In this document: one piece after another, positions 36,631-47,510 of the stretch
How positions within the stretch are numbered: the stretch's first letter is position 1
Layout: each line of letters starts with the position of its first letter
Source: Typhlomys cinereus
Taxonomy: Eukaryota > Chordata > Mammalia > Rodentia > Platacanthomyidae
Direction: 5' to 3'
DNA length: 64,000 nt
Assembly: GCA_023101885.1 (NCBI GenBank)
Contig: JALPQD010000006.1
Span: 16,330,085-16,394,084, forward strand
Made by a program: the position numbers and the translations under genes
Notes under the pieces: model-generated
What the model was told of the DNA's origin: nothing
The model's database searches: none
What the model saw: the letters and a program-made list of their open reading frames with translations, nothing else

Positions 36631-39443
36631 ACTTAAAAAATGATGTTGGGGAAATTAAATATCTACATGCAGAAGAATGAAACTAGATCCTTATTTGTCA
36701 CCCCACATGAAAATTAAATCCAAATAGATCAACAACCTCAGATCAACTCATTGAGGAAACAATTGGGAGTATATTTTCTGTGGTCACTTAGGTTACTTCT
36801 TTTTGAATATGACCTATGCAAAGGAAATAATATCAACATTCTGTTAGGCAAAAGATATTTTTAATCAAGCAAAAGTGGCAATGCATGGAATGGGAGTACA
36901 TCTTTGGAACCACATATCTGGTAGAGTACTAATGTAAACTGCATATGAGACAATCATAAAATGAAATAATAAGAAAGTAAACAATACAATTAAAAATGGG
37001 CCTTAGAATTAAAAGGAAACTTTTCACAGAATGGGAAAGTCAAATTTCATACAGATATGGTAAATGTTCAATTTCCCTAACAATTAGGGAACTAAAAATC
37101 AAAATCACCCTAAGTCGTCTCAACCCAGTCAGAACAGCTAAAATCTAGACACAAGAAACAGCAAATGCTGTCAAGTATGCAGTGAAAAAGGAACTCTCAT
37201 ACATTGATGGTGGGAATGCAAACCAATATGCAAATTTCCAAAAATGTTAAAAATCAAAATACCATACGACCCAGCTATGCATATTCCCAAAGAATGCTAT
37301 ATCTTAATACAGAGACATATGTAGATCCATGGTCACTGCAGTTCTGTTCAAAATAACAAATAAATGAGGTCAGCCAAGACATCTACAGAATATGAATGAT
37401 TAATATGAAATGTGGCATATCTATCTATTAATCTATTGTTCTATCTATACCTATATATAATGAATACATTCAGCTGTCAAAAATGAATTAATGATATTTA
37501 CTGGCATATGGATAGATTTGGAAGAAATTAAAATGAGGGAAGTATCCTGGAAGCAACAGAATAGTTGCTACATGTTCTCCCTTATAAGTAGATTGAACCT
37601 TCAGACTGCTATATTCAAATGGAAACATCTATAACACCCATAAACTACAAAGGAATATTTGCTAGGGTGGCAGAGGAAGATCCTAAAAATGTAGAGACCA
37701 AAGAACACAGGCAAATATTGAATAAGGAAATTATGGAAGAAAAGCTTCAAAGAGGAAGAAATAAATGGAATAATAAAGTTTAGAGTATCAAAACAAAATG
37801 AAAGAAAGGAAAAAAAAGTCCTCTGGCTCAGAAAAAAGTGATCAACTGCTATACCCTGGTACGGTTGTTACAAGCTAAAATAACTCTGGTAGGAAAAATC
37901 CAATGAATCAACTATTGTATGAATACATGCTTGGTGCAATAAACCTGTCCAAATAGCAGTGGAAAAGGAGATAGACCCTAGACAGGAACAGATTTTTTAG
38001 TGTTAAATATAAATACTTTATAACAAACTATCGCCTAAATCTTTTTTGTGCCCATAATAAGAAAAGTTCTCAACACTCAACCAAGGTGCATCTCTAGTGC
38101 AATGAAAATTTGTGAGGTTGAAAGTCACAACTGGCCAGAGTACAAAGTAATGGTGATCTGGGGATGCTCAGCCATAATCAGATCATCAAAATCTCTTCTT
38201 ATTTCAAGGCTCAGTAAACCTTGAGAAAGTGAGAATGATAAGACTGTAAGAACCCAAACATGGAGAGGTATACTACTGACCAAGACACTCCAGTTTGACA
38301 AGGCTGCTGTATGCAAGAATTCCCTGCAGTGAGATTCACCACCATTAGATCTACACAATGACTGACATATCAGCATTCCCCCACGTACTGTTGAGGATCT
38401 CAGGAGAAACAACTACACTCACTCTCCATGACAGGGGCTGGATAAAAAAGAGACACTTTGCCACCTGTGAGTTTACCCCCGAAGGCAACTTATACTACTA
38501 CCTAGGCGTTGTTTGCTACTAGTACGACTGCCTCTGATGGAGCCCTGTTATCTATACCTGGAGAGGAACAGAAGGGTTGGTGAGACATGGTAGGATTGGT
38601 GAATGAAGAGGAAAGTCTGGGAGGAGGGTATAGGGAGAAGGTAAGGACACATGCTTACTTTTTTATATATCAAAAATTCTTTTTCATAGATAGTAATGAT
38701 ATTTATTAAAATTTTGAAGATCAAGGATAAGAAAATTGGCCTATAGTATCTCTGAGCTATTTTTGTTTGTTTGTTTGTTTTACTATTATTATCTCCGCTC
38801 ATACAAACTTAACAGGTACATCGGTCCCCTCCATCCCTCCTCCTCCCCTCCCCCTGACCCTCCTGCTCCCCTTTCTCCTCTTCCTCTCCCTCCCCAGCCC
38901 CCAGGCCTCTCCTCCCCCCAATCCCTGGAGCATCCTTTACTATGCATGCCAAACTCTCCTCTGGGTCCTCTTCTCCGATGAGGTGCAAGGACCCAGTGGG
39001 ATTTCCCAGAACCCTCTCCTGTTTCCCCCAGAGCTTAGGAACACTACTGTGATTGTCAGTCCCTAGCCTCCAAGGATCCTAGTGCCTTTAGTCCATGCTA
39101 GACTTTGTGAGGTCAATAATGTGTTGGACACAGCGCAGGTCATGCAAAGTCCTATTATGATTTCTTCAGCCCTACTTTGTGTGGAGTATCTTGCATATCA
39201 TTACTCTTCCCATCCGTGTGCTTTTACAATCTTACTGCCCCCTCTTCTGCAAATTTCCCTGAGCTTCAGGATGGGGAGAGATTAGGCTGGCCCAGTTCCA
39301 GGTGGTTGCTATAGTCTCTGATGTTCTAAATTATGGTTTGTTGATTTTTTTTTCCAGTTTTGCTGCTCCTGCAATGCCCTTGGCTCCATCTTGATGGGTA
39401 TTGGAAGTCACCTCCTGGCCAGAGATAAAAACCTGTTAAATTA

Positions 39444-39731
39444 GGGCTGGAGAGGTGGCTCAGGGGTTAAGCCTCTGCCTTGCAGGCGGAAGGTCCTGAG
39501 TTCGGATCCCAGATCCCACGTATAGACGCCAGGCGGAAGTGGGAGCGGCCTGCGCTTCTGGTCCTGGTAGGGCGGAGCCTGTGAATTCCAGGGCAGAAGG
39601 AGATGGAGGCGTCCATGGTGGTTCGCGAATTCGTCCGTGTTTCTACACATACACAGACACACACACAAACAGCCGCGCACACGCATATGCACACAGTTGA
39701 ATAAATAATAATAATAATTAAAAAAATTTTA
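39444..39731 (+). mobile_element. Young ID-headed SINE nested in L1 3' UTR
   Basis: Sense copy with the head 'gggctggagaggtggctcag', B-box region, GC-rich body (somewhat shortened), CACA linker and 'aataaataataataataatt' tail. The 17-bp TSD aaaaacctgttaaatta at 39427-39443 and 39732-39748 is perfect. The paralogous L1 at 5.6-6.5 kb shows the unoccupied site ('aaaaagctgttaaactagag', about 6316), which confirms the insertion. The minus-strand frames at 39441-39694 are shadows. Confidence 0.95.
39456..39509 (+). promoter_or_regulatory. Internal RNA polymerase III promoter (A and B boxes)
   Basis: tggctcagggg at 39456-39466 fits the A-box consensus TRGYNNARNGG. gagttcggatcc at 39498-39509 fits the B box GGTTCGANTCC with minor changes. 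This is the normal tRNA-derived type 2 promoter, and the other young SINE copies carry the same boxes. Whether it is transcribed cannot be read from sequence. Confidence 0.7.
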
Positions 39732-39866
39732 AAAAACCTGTTAAATTAGAGTCTTGTTATAAGAGTATATATTCAAACGTAGATGGAATAAAAGTAGGAG
39801 AGAGGGGTCAATCACCCATTTGCAAAATGGTTACTTTCTATCAGGATCCTAGTATCAAAAATTCTT

Positions 39867-40435
39867 AATAAAAATGTTAACAAACAAAAATAGAATATTA
39901 GCTGGGCTAAAAGCAATATTAGTGGGCACAAAGTCATTGTGAAATAGATGAAATGTCCTCGACAGAGTTTCTCTAGATGCTGTCCTAAAGTGTAAGCACT
40001 CTGATAAATAACCATGTTCATTAGATCTCTCTGCTTGGGCAGAGAGCTCTTTATGTGTAACTGCTTCTTCTGCAGTTTGCTTCATATTCTGTCTACTTAA
40101 AAAGTCCCCAAGTACAAGTCTTTACATTGGATTAGTCTCACTCTTTTCTTGTAACCCTATCACTGACACTATCATGAATGTCTTGCCTTGCCTTGAAATA
40201 CACAGAGGGAGCCAAAACTCTGGATCAATCCTCCAAATTGGGTGGCAAATTGGGAAATAAAACTCTCACCTCTCTGAGTCAATTCTCTGTGACTTCACAT
40301 TTTTTTGGTCCTTTCTACTACTCTCACATGAGCATCCTTCCTCTACATGTAATCTGCCAGCACAAAGCACTGTAGGAAATTTGCAATAGGATACTTATGA
40401 ACTTACTATTCTTCCCTATATATGTAAAATTTAAG
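39867..40435. other. Unique sequence, no gene seen
   Basis: Overlapping minus-strand frames 39812-40085 show no recognisable domain. Confidence 0.4.
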
Positions 40436-41095
40436 TTTCTGGATCCTTTTGAAGTCTCTGCTGAAATGTGAATTTTTCAGTCTTAGCCTCACTAATCCTG
40501 TATTATGCTTGCCTGACCCATAACCACCCCTCCGAGCTTCCAATGCCATAAATGCTGTGGAGTTTTCTACCAGTGAGAGCACTTTCTTCAGTTAATGAAC
40601 CAGCTGTTAATTCCCTTCTGCATGTCATTGTATCACTAGAATTCACACACACACACAACACACACACACACAACACACCACATACACACTCACATTTATG
40701 TATACATATATAGAGAAAAAGGCATTATCTGTTTATCTATATATCTTCTGTCATTTATAGATATAATCTATCTACACATGTATGTCATATGTATAAGGAT
40801 ATTCACATATATTTATACATAAAACATATAATATAAATACATGGTGTATACATGTATGTGTGCCTGTACACACATGCATGGCTAGAATAGCGCTTCATAA
40901 ACATCATTAAAAAATTAATGAGACAGAGGGTCTCTTGGTGCATTTTTTGCTTCTTTTCCTTTAGAAGCTTGTAACACTTCCAACGAATACATTATGACTT
41001 GCCTTTCTCTCCTAGAATGTGTATGTTCCTGCTGGCACCAAGTACTTGTCTTATTTTGCTGACCCTGATTTTTTCTCCTTTCCTGTAGTATGGTT
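40436..41095 (+). repeat. L2 LINE relic, sense
   Basis: 'gaagtctctgctgaaatgtg', 'ttcagtcttagcctcactaa' and 'tgcttgcctgaccc' follow the L2 3' region (ggtctctgctcaaatgtcac, tcagagaggccttccctgacc). 'ctcctagaatgtgtatgttc' near 41010 and 'ttgtcttattttgctgaccc' match its later part (ctagaatgtaagctcc, tgtctgttttgttcactg). A CA-rich and AT-rich stretch (40645-40860) interrupts it. Confidence 0.55.
40645..40680 (+). repeat. Interrupted (CA)n microsatellite
   Basis: CA runs broken by single-base interruptions, in the L2 relic. Confidence 0.9.
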
Positions 41096-42414
41096 AGCTC
41101 TGCTTTCTTTATTTATTATTAATCAAGTCTTCAAATCTCACTGTCAGTATCTACAGGAAAAAAGATGTATCACTGACAGGCAGCAAGATTAAGTCTTGAA
41201 TGTGTGGAATTGAAGGAAATCCAGGGACTGTCTTTTCTGATCTCATTATACATCAGCCAATCAATGGGAATCTCTTCTCACTGACCTGGAATTCTAAAGA
41301 CACAAGTCACCTAAGGTAGAAAAACATCAGAGATTAATTCTTTCTACTGCATGCAAGCCATGTAGTTTAGTAATCACTACTCAACCACCATTGACCTGCT
41401 AATTAATCCATGGATTTTTTTGTGCTTTAATCATTTCCCCTGATAACTGAGTCACTTTAGAAATACTCATTTTCTGCTCAGACTCACCAACTAAGTGCTA
41501 CTAGAGTTCCGTAGTAATAAAACATTGAAATATATTGACTCCCTGCCAACTCGTTCTCCTTCTCTTCCTCTCTTTTTATGTGTCAGCTGGTGCCTATGCA
41601 GCCAGAATACTGAGAGGGGAAGTGAACAGCTAGTAAATAAGTAGTTTATGTCACAAGGGAGAGTGAAGGATGATTCATCACTTGGGTGAAGAAAGAAGTC
41701 AACCCTGTTCTTTCTGAATCGAAAATTTACCTGTCCTCTTGACTTGCCATCAGTAATTTTGAGCCAGCCGAAAAAACTGGCTGGGACCTTCTTCCCAGAA
41801 GATATTTTCAGAGAATACAGGGTTGATCTCATCTTCCACTACCAAGAAAAAACAGTAAAAGTTTTTTCCCCCCTCAATGCAGTTCTGCATACATGTGTTA
41901 ATTCAAATGCTAGCAACTAAAAGTATGATTATTCAAACAACCCTGCATGGATTCCACTCTTCCATCATGCATATATTCAACTGAATCTACTGCTTGAATG
42001 ACAACCTGAGTGTTTTCATCTCTTTTTCCCTCTCACACTCATCAGACATACACCTTTTAAATCCTCAGTTTATCTGTCAGGCTCCTGAGCCAAAACGGAA
42101 GAATTGCCATTGATCTGCATCAGAGGACTTTATATTAATGTTTTAGATATAATTGGTTATGCCTACCTACTATGGTAGTATCCTCTGGGGTATCAGGTAT
42201 ATGTTAGTATAGTGCTTCTGTAGTGTTTGAAAGCAAAGGAATGGAACATTTACATGAAATCGCTGAGTTCCCAGTACTAACTACAGTCACGCAAAGCGAT
42301 CTTCACACCATCAGGCCTGGCTTACACATCATTAGCAAACAAAAATACAGAAAACTTGTTTGATTTACTGTCTTCCTGTATAGGAATTACTCTGTCAACA
42401 ATTTAGATATGACT
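41096..42414. other. Unique sequence, no gene seen
   Basis: The minus-strand frame 41491-41832 (113 residues) is the longest here. It ends in a short basic stretch and matches no family I recognise; no splice-site or promoter support. Confidence 0.35.
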
Positions 42415-42665
42415 CCAGCTTCATGAGTTAGTCTTAATGCTCAGACTTTGGAACAGCCCGTGATTGCAAAAAGGCTGTGCAAATTAGTAAAGGCTAGCTG
42501 TACCATTTCGCTTGACAGTCTTCACTAAGATCAACATGGGGACTCTTACATGATCATAATTAGTATGAAGACTTTTCTAACAAATAAAATAGTCAGAAAG
42601 GTCTTTCCTTAACAAAGTGGTTACCTGGCTTGGAAACTGATCATTCATTTACAGTTGTTTATTTT
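42415..42665. promoter_or_regulatory. Candidate conserved noncoding block
   Basis: Repeat-free sequence of mixed composition, with 'gtgattgcaaaaaggctgtg', 'gatcataattagtatgaaga' and 'acaaagtggttacctggctt'. Its texture differs from the flanking drifted DNA. A weak, composition-based suggestion only. Confidence 0.2.
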
Positions 42666-43370
42666 TTATCACCCAAGTGAAAGTTTTACTATTACTGATG
42701 ATATTTCTAATAAATGCCTCTGTTATCATTCTGAAGAAAGAGTTTTAATTATGATGACAGAATAAAAGCATATATTTTTAAGGTAAGATTATGCTATCAT
42801 AGATGAATCATCTAATTTAAAAATGAATCTTAAGGATGAAAACCAGTAGATACAGAGTTAGTCTCTGTTCAACTTCTTATGAGAGAATTCACTCCATCTG
42901 TTCATGAGACCTAGCCACTCTAGTTGTCAAAATCCTTCATATGAAAGTATAGGTAAATATAGAATCCAATTTAACAGTTTCTTAAAGGGAGAGCCATCTG
43001 ATATATTAAAATATTAGTATACTGTATAGAATAAGGTTAAATAAATAAAGTATTATATCTAATTTTGTTAGTATTTATTTTAAAGTATCATACAAAAATA
43101 CAGTAAATTTATGAAAATTTCACTAATTGCCATTGTTCCTCTGCTCTCCATTACAATTGAAATTTAATTTCAAACACACAGAAAATGACTTGTGTAGTGT
43201 AAACTGTTAGAAGTCAAAAGATTCATAGTGTCTCACAGCCATTGCTTGAGTATCCAAAACAAAAATGTTCCTCATTACAACAAATCTGTCTGTATTTAAA
43301 CAGTCCCAAACCTGGAAAAGTCACATGATGCAGATTCGCTGATAATGCCATGCATGGGATTCATTGAGCT
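42666..43370. other. Unique AT-rich sequence, no gene seen
   Basis: Nothing recognised. Confidence 0.4.
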
Positions 43371-43390
43371 AAAAAAAAAAAAAAAAAAAA
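43371..43390 (+). repeat. Poly(A) run
   Basis: A 20-base A homopolymer. The flanks do not match a SINE or L1 that I recognise, so its origin is unclear. Confidence 0.9.
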
Positions 43391-43718
43391 GGCAAGCCTG
43401 TCTCTTTCAGAAGTACCCATGACAGCAAAGAGTACTCCAGAGGTACATGATCATTATTTTTCACTGAAGCTTAAGCTATGTGACAGGTAGGGATCTGAAC
43501 CTGCAGCCTGGCTTTAAAACTGACATGACATGGCAGTATATTTTATGAATATAACTATCTTTCAGGAATTCACGTTTTCACTTATCCTCTGACTGCCAAT
43601 AGTCTGTTTTCATGGAAAGAAAATCCTATATATATAACTACACTAATTCGTATCCTAGAAAACAATCCTCAAAGCAAGTATATATATTGCCAGATTCTCA
43701 TTTCCCTTCCACATGTTG

Positions 43719-43719
<1 letters not shown>

Positions 43720-43764
<45 letters not shown>
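43720..43764 (+). repeat. (CA)n microsatellite
   Basis: Pure CA run of about 45 bp. Confidence 0.95.
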
Positions 43765-43766
<2 letters not shown>

Positions 43767-46089
43767 AACAATTGAAAAATGATGTGACTATCATTTATAT
43801 TTCCATCAAAACATCTACCGCAATGTTCTACCATCTTCTTGATGTCACAATAACAAAAAGAATATAGTCATTTAGGATATATTCTATAGGACACACCTTA
43901 TCAAAAATTGCTTTACACAATGACACCATTCTCATCTTTGCCCTGGCTCATGAAGACATTGTCATACTTGATTGGGGAACAACTCATTGGCATACATCAT
44001 TCACACACTATCTGGCATGGAGTTAAGTTAGTGTTGTTTGCTTCTATCTGATTCCTTATTTATGATTCCTTATTTTCATCACATCCAATGGCTTTCTCAT
44101 CATTTTAACTATTCTGCCACATTTTTGACCATTTATTCCTTTGGCTGATGTGTTTGTTGCATTAACCTTGCTTTTCCAGCTCATGAATTACTCTTTTCTC
44201 TTCTTCCTGGCATCATTCTTCTTCTTGACCTTAACTCTGAACTCTCCCAGAAGCACAAACTCTGCCCTTCTGCAACCTTCCACTGCACTGACCGAAGGCT
44301 CCTAACTGCTTTTGCTCATATTTTATCCTAAGCAAATGGCATCCAATTATTTTTTGCCAGTGCTGGATCCTCATACCCTAAAAATCTACTGGACATTTTT
44401 TCCTGGGTAATTTAATGCCTCCTCGATTTCACCACTTTGACGGATTTTCCCAGATCATTTCACTCTTGCCAATTGGAAAAGTCTTAAGACATCCACAGTG
44501 TTTGAAATTTCAGAGAAATCTACAATATGTTTTCTACCTCACCACAATATGAAATCATTATTTCTTTTTCACATTTCTGTTTAATGTACTGTGTCTTTCA
44601 TTATTGACCCAATCTAGCCATCCTTACCTTCTCATGTTTTACTTTCATACTTGCTGCTCTGCTGCATCATTCCCAAGTATACCCTTGTGGGTGCTGATGT
44701 ACATTAAATGTGTTTATTTTCTTATGTCACATGTTTAAGAAAGAATTTCTGGCATTTTGCTTTCATTGTCTACAATTAAATATAAATCTTTATCCTGATA
44801 CTTTAGGGTTCCATGGGGACATTTAAACCATACTTTTGCAAGGTCATAAGAGAAAACAGGTATTCTCGATTCAGCCAACTCATTGCTCAACTCCTTCCTG
44901 ACTATGAATCTTTGCTTAGCTCTTCTCCTATCTAGAATATCTTCAGTGTTTTTCTATAGAAAATAAATCTATTTATGTATTTGTTATACTGTTTGCTGAG
45001 AGTGTCAACTCCTTCTCTAGAATAGTAGCAAAAGTTATCATTAGTCCATTAATATCTACCACTTTTTTATATAGATATTCTTAAAGCAATTATCCATTTA
45101 CAAGTAGAATTAGGTCTTTGTTTTATTATCATTGACTGTATAGTGCTTAATATTGAGAGGGGTTTTAGAGGACAAAACATTATTTTATTAATAGATTATT
45201 AATATTCATAAACTTCCCATTTAAAACTAAAGACATTACCACCCATTTCCATTTAAATGAATCTATCATAGTGGAGTGAATGATAGAATAGTGAGGCAGA
45301 TGGTAAGTAAAATCATGACCAAGCCTCAGCTCAGGTCTCAATGGCTAATAAGTTATTATTCAGTAATATGAATGGATTGAAGAAAATTATGTTAAATCGT
45401 TATGCATTTTGATCTTTAATCATCATCATTAACTGGACTAGGCTTAAAATCATGTAGGAGCCATACCTCTAGGGTTATTTGTGAGGCTGTTTCCAGAGAT
45501 GTTAAACCAAGAAGAGGGACCCAATTTAAATCTGGTTGGTACCCTCCATGGGCTTGGATTCTGGTCTGGATAAAAATGAGAAACCAGCCGAGCACCAGCT
45601 TTCATCCCTCTCTTCTTCCTGAAAGTGGACATAATTTGAGGAGTGGATTCAGATACCTTAAGGATGCCTTCCTACCTTGATATACTGTATCCTTTCAACC
45701 TACAGCCAAAGAAAAAATTTGTTTGGTTTATTTTCTTAGATATTTTGGGACAGCAGTGAGAAAAATAACATAAGCATGGTTTCATGTCTTCTTTTTCACA
45801 TAATATCTAATACAACATCAATGACAAGTGAATACAATATTAAGAAAATAATGGCAAGAAAAACATACAGGCTCAGTTCACATGCAATATCACCTTCTGT
45901 TCTCCCCCCACAATTTCTCTTTGTCTGTTCCTACTATAATCTTCAACTCCAAAGTAAATTCTATTTCCAGTTCCAGTTCTCATGTGTTCTGCTTCCCTTC
46001 CCATCCTCTTCCTTAAACTTCTTTTCAGCTTAATGAACTATTTTTACAATAAGGCTCTAATAGGGTTTACTGGCTTCTGTCCACACTTA
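43765..46089. other. Unique sequence, no gene seen
   Basis: About 2.3 kb, in part pyrimidine-rich (44150-44280). Frames 45450-45632 and 45776-46033 have no recognisable domain. The antisense L1 may begin somewhat before 46090. Confidence 0.4.
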
Positions 46090-46612
46090 CTCCCACTTAA
46101 ATACACATATTTAACATTTCGAAGCTAGGATCTGCATACAAGAGAGAACATTCAGTATTTGTCTTTGATAACTCACCCAATATATTTTTCAGTTCCATAA
46201 ATTTTCCTCCAAACATTATAATTTCATTTATCTTTATATCTAGAGAGAATTATTTTGTGTACACGTATCACATTTTCAATACTCATTTATCAGTTCATAT
46301 ACATCTAAGCTGACTCTATTTCCTCATGTATAGAGGAGCAGTAAACATGAATGTGCAAATATTTCTATAATATAGTGAAGGGCAGTCCTTTACTCATATG
46401 CTTAGGAATGCTATTGTAGGGTCATATGGAAGAAGCATTGCTAGTTTATGAGAAATCTTTATACTGATTTTCATACTGGCTCCCCAAGTTTACATTCCTA
46501 TCATAGTGAACGATATTTCCTTTTTCCATCATCTTGTCCAGCATTAGGTTTTATTTATTTTCTTCAAAATAGCAATGATGACTGAGGTGAGATGATGTTT
46601 TAAAGAACTTTT

Positions 46613-46663
46613 TAAAATTTTTTTATTATCTCCGCTCATACTTTTTTTTTTTAAATTTTTTAG
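46613..46663 (-). mobile_element. Minimal L1 3'-end insertion with 16-bp TSD
   Basis: gttttaaagaactttt occurs at 46597-46612 and 46664-46679. Between them lies 51 bp: an A/T stretch, 'attatctccgctcatac' (the antisense L1 terminus, identical to 38798-38814) and a T-run with 'aaattttttag'. Only about 17 nt of L1-specific sequence was inserted. The same insertion occurs in the second tandem unit (about 49011-49061), so it predates the duplication. Confidence 0.8.
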
Positions 46664-47009
46664 GTTTTAAAGAACTTTTAACTTGAATTTCTCTGATGGC
46701 TGAGAATGTTCTCTAGCCATTGGTATTTATTCTTTTGAGAACTATCTGTTTAGTTCATTGGTCTGTTCATTGATGGGTAGTTTTTGTTTTTCTGTGTTTA
46801 ATTTTATAGGCCTTAATATAGTCCACATATTGACTCACTTTGTAAGTTACAGCTCTTTATAATGATTTTCATACTGGCTCCCCAAGTTTATATTCCTATC
46901 AATAGTGAATGATATTTCCTTTTTCCATCATCTTGTCCAGCATTAGGTTTTATTTATTTTCTTCAAAATAGCAATGATGACTGAGGTGAGATGATTTTTT
47001 TAACCTTTT

Positions 47010-47168
47010 TTTTATAATACATTTTTTATTATTATTTCAGCTCATACAAAGATTAAGATAGGTACACCAGTTCCCTCCCTCCCTCCTCCTCCCCCCACCC
47101 CTCTGCTCGCCCTCCCCTCACCCCTCCCTCCCCACCCCGCAGTGCCTCCCCTCCCCCAATCCCCCAAA
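47010..47168 (-). other. G-rich 3' UTR and terminus of the young L1
   Basis: Minus strand: many runs of three or more G (complement of 47078-47165), then the conserved terminus and A/T-rich tail. Related G-rich tracts sit in the copies at 5717-5815, 36475-36565 and 38825-38925. G-rich L1 3' UTR tracts able to form quadruplexes are known in mammals; here this is inferred from sequence only. Confidence 0.8.
47025..47030 (-). promoter_or_regulatory. L1 polyadenylation signal AATAAA
   Basis: Plus-strand 'tttatt', minus-strand AATAAA, directly upstream of the A-rich tail of the young L1. Confidence 0.6.
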
Positions 47169-47460
47169 TGTAGTATCCATCCGTGTCTCTTATAATTTTC
47201 TTTGGTTTGAAATCCACTTTGTCTGATAGCATAATGGCTACCCCTGCCTGTTTTCTGCTTCCATTTGCTTGTAGAATTGTTGACCAGCCTTTTATTTTTA
47301 GAGCGTGGCTATCTTTTGTGGTGAGATGGGTTTCCTGCAGGCAGCAGATTGATGGATTGTGATTTTTAATCCATGTTTGTAATCTGTGTCTCTTGATCGG
47401 TGAATTAATTCCATTAACATTTAGTGTTATAATGGAGAAACTATTGTTAATTCCAGACAT
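47169..47460 (-). pseudogene. L1 ORF2 N-terminus (endonuclease), truncated by internal deletion
   Basis: Starts MSGINNSFSIITLNVNGINS, the usual L1 ORF2 start, 50 bp after ORF1 ends. About 97 residues of the apurinic-type endonuclease domain remain, with the active-site Asn at residue 14 and Glu at residue 43 (LQETHL). After DTDGYYI (about residue 97) the frame runs into the G-rich 3' UTR, which gives a meaningless Gly/Arg/Glu tail to 47053. The later catalytic Asp/His residues, the RT and the C-terminal domain are all gone, so it cannot act in retrotransposition. Confidence 0.93.
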
Positions 47461-47510
47461 TTATTATGTTTAGTAGCTTTTATAAGTATATTGCTTCGTT
47501 TTTAATGATG

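Larger units (their letters stand above)
35165..38660 (+). mobile_element. Old 5'-truncated L1 LINE, sense, with 3' UTR
   Basis: Starts within ORF2 RT ('caaaattgtcctaaatggtg', 35238) and passes through the RT active site (35369-35641 frame) and the C-terminal ORF2 region. After an inserted younger L1 (36093-36630) it resumes at 'ggaaattaaatatctacatg' and reaches ORF2's end around 37600. A diverged 3' UTR then runs to about 38660. Many stops and frameshifts. Belongs to an older family than the 5.6, 39 and 47 kb copies, because its 3' UTR does not match theirs. Confidence 0.85.
38682..39852 (-). mobile_element. 5'-truncated L1 with probable 3' transduction
   Basis: On the minus strand the L1 3' UTR starts near 39845, is interrupted by a sense SINE at 39444-39731, and ends at about 38790 with the family terminus (complement of 'tctccgctcatacaaact'). 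After the first A-rich tail (complement of the TTTG run 38762-38781) about 75 bp of non-L1 sequence follows. That stretch contains AATAAA on the minus strand (complement of 'tttatt' at 38702-38707) and a short A-run. The outer 14-bp direct repeat tatcaaaaattctt lies at 38668-38681 and 39853-39866. Confidence 0.7.

Noticed and set aside
38762..38781. TTTG run as an independent microsatellite
   Set aside because: It is the complement of the first A-rich tail of the minus-strand L1.
41491..41832. Minus-strand 113-aa frame
   Set aside because: No recognisable domain, no splice or promoter context. The length is possible by chance in 64 kb.
47053..47168. Gly/Arg/Glu-rich C-terminal tail of the ORF2 fragment
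   Set aside because: Out-of-context translation of the G-rich 3' UTR after the deletion junction.
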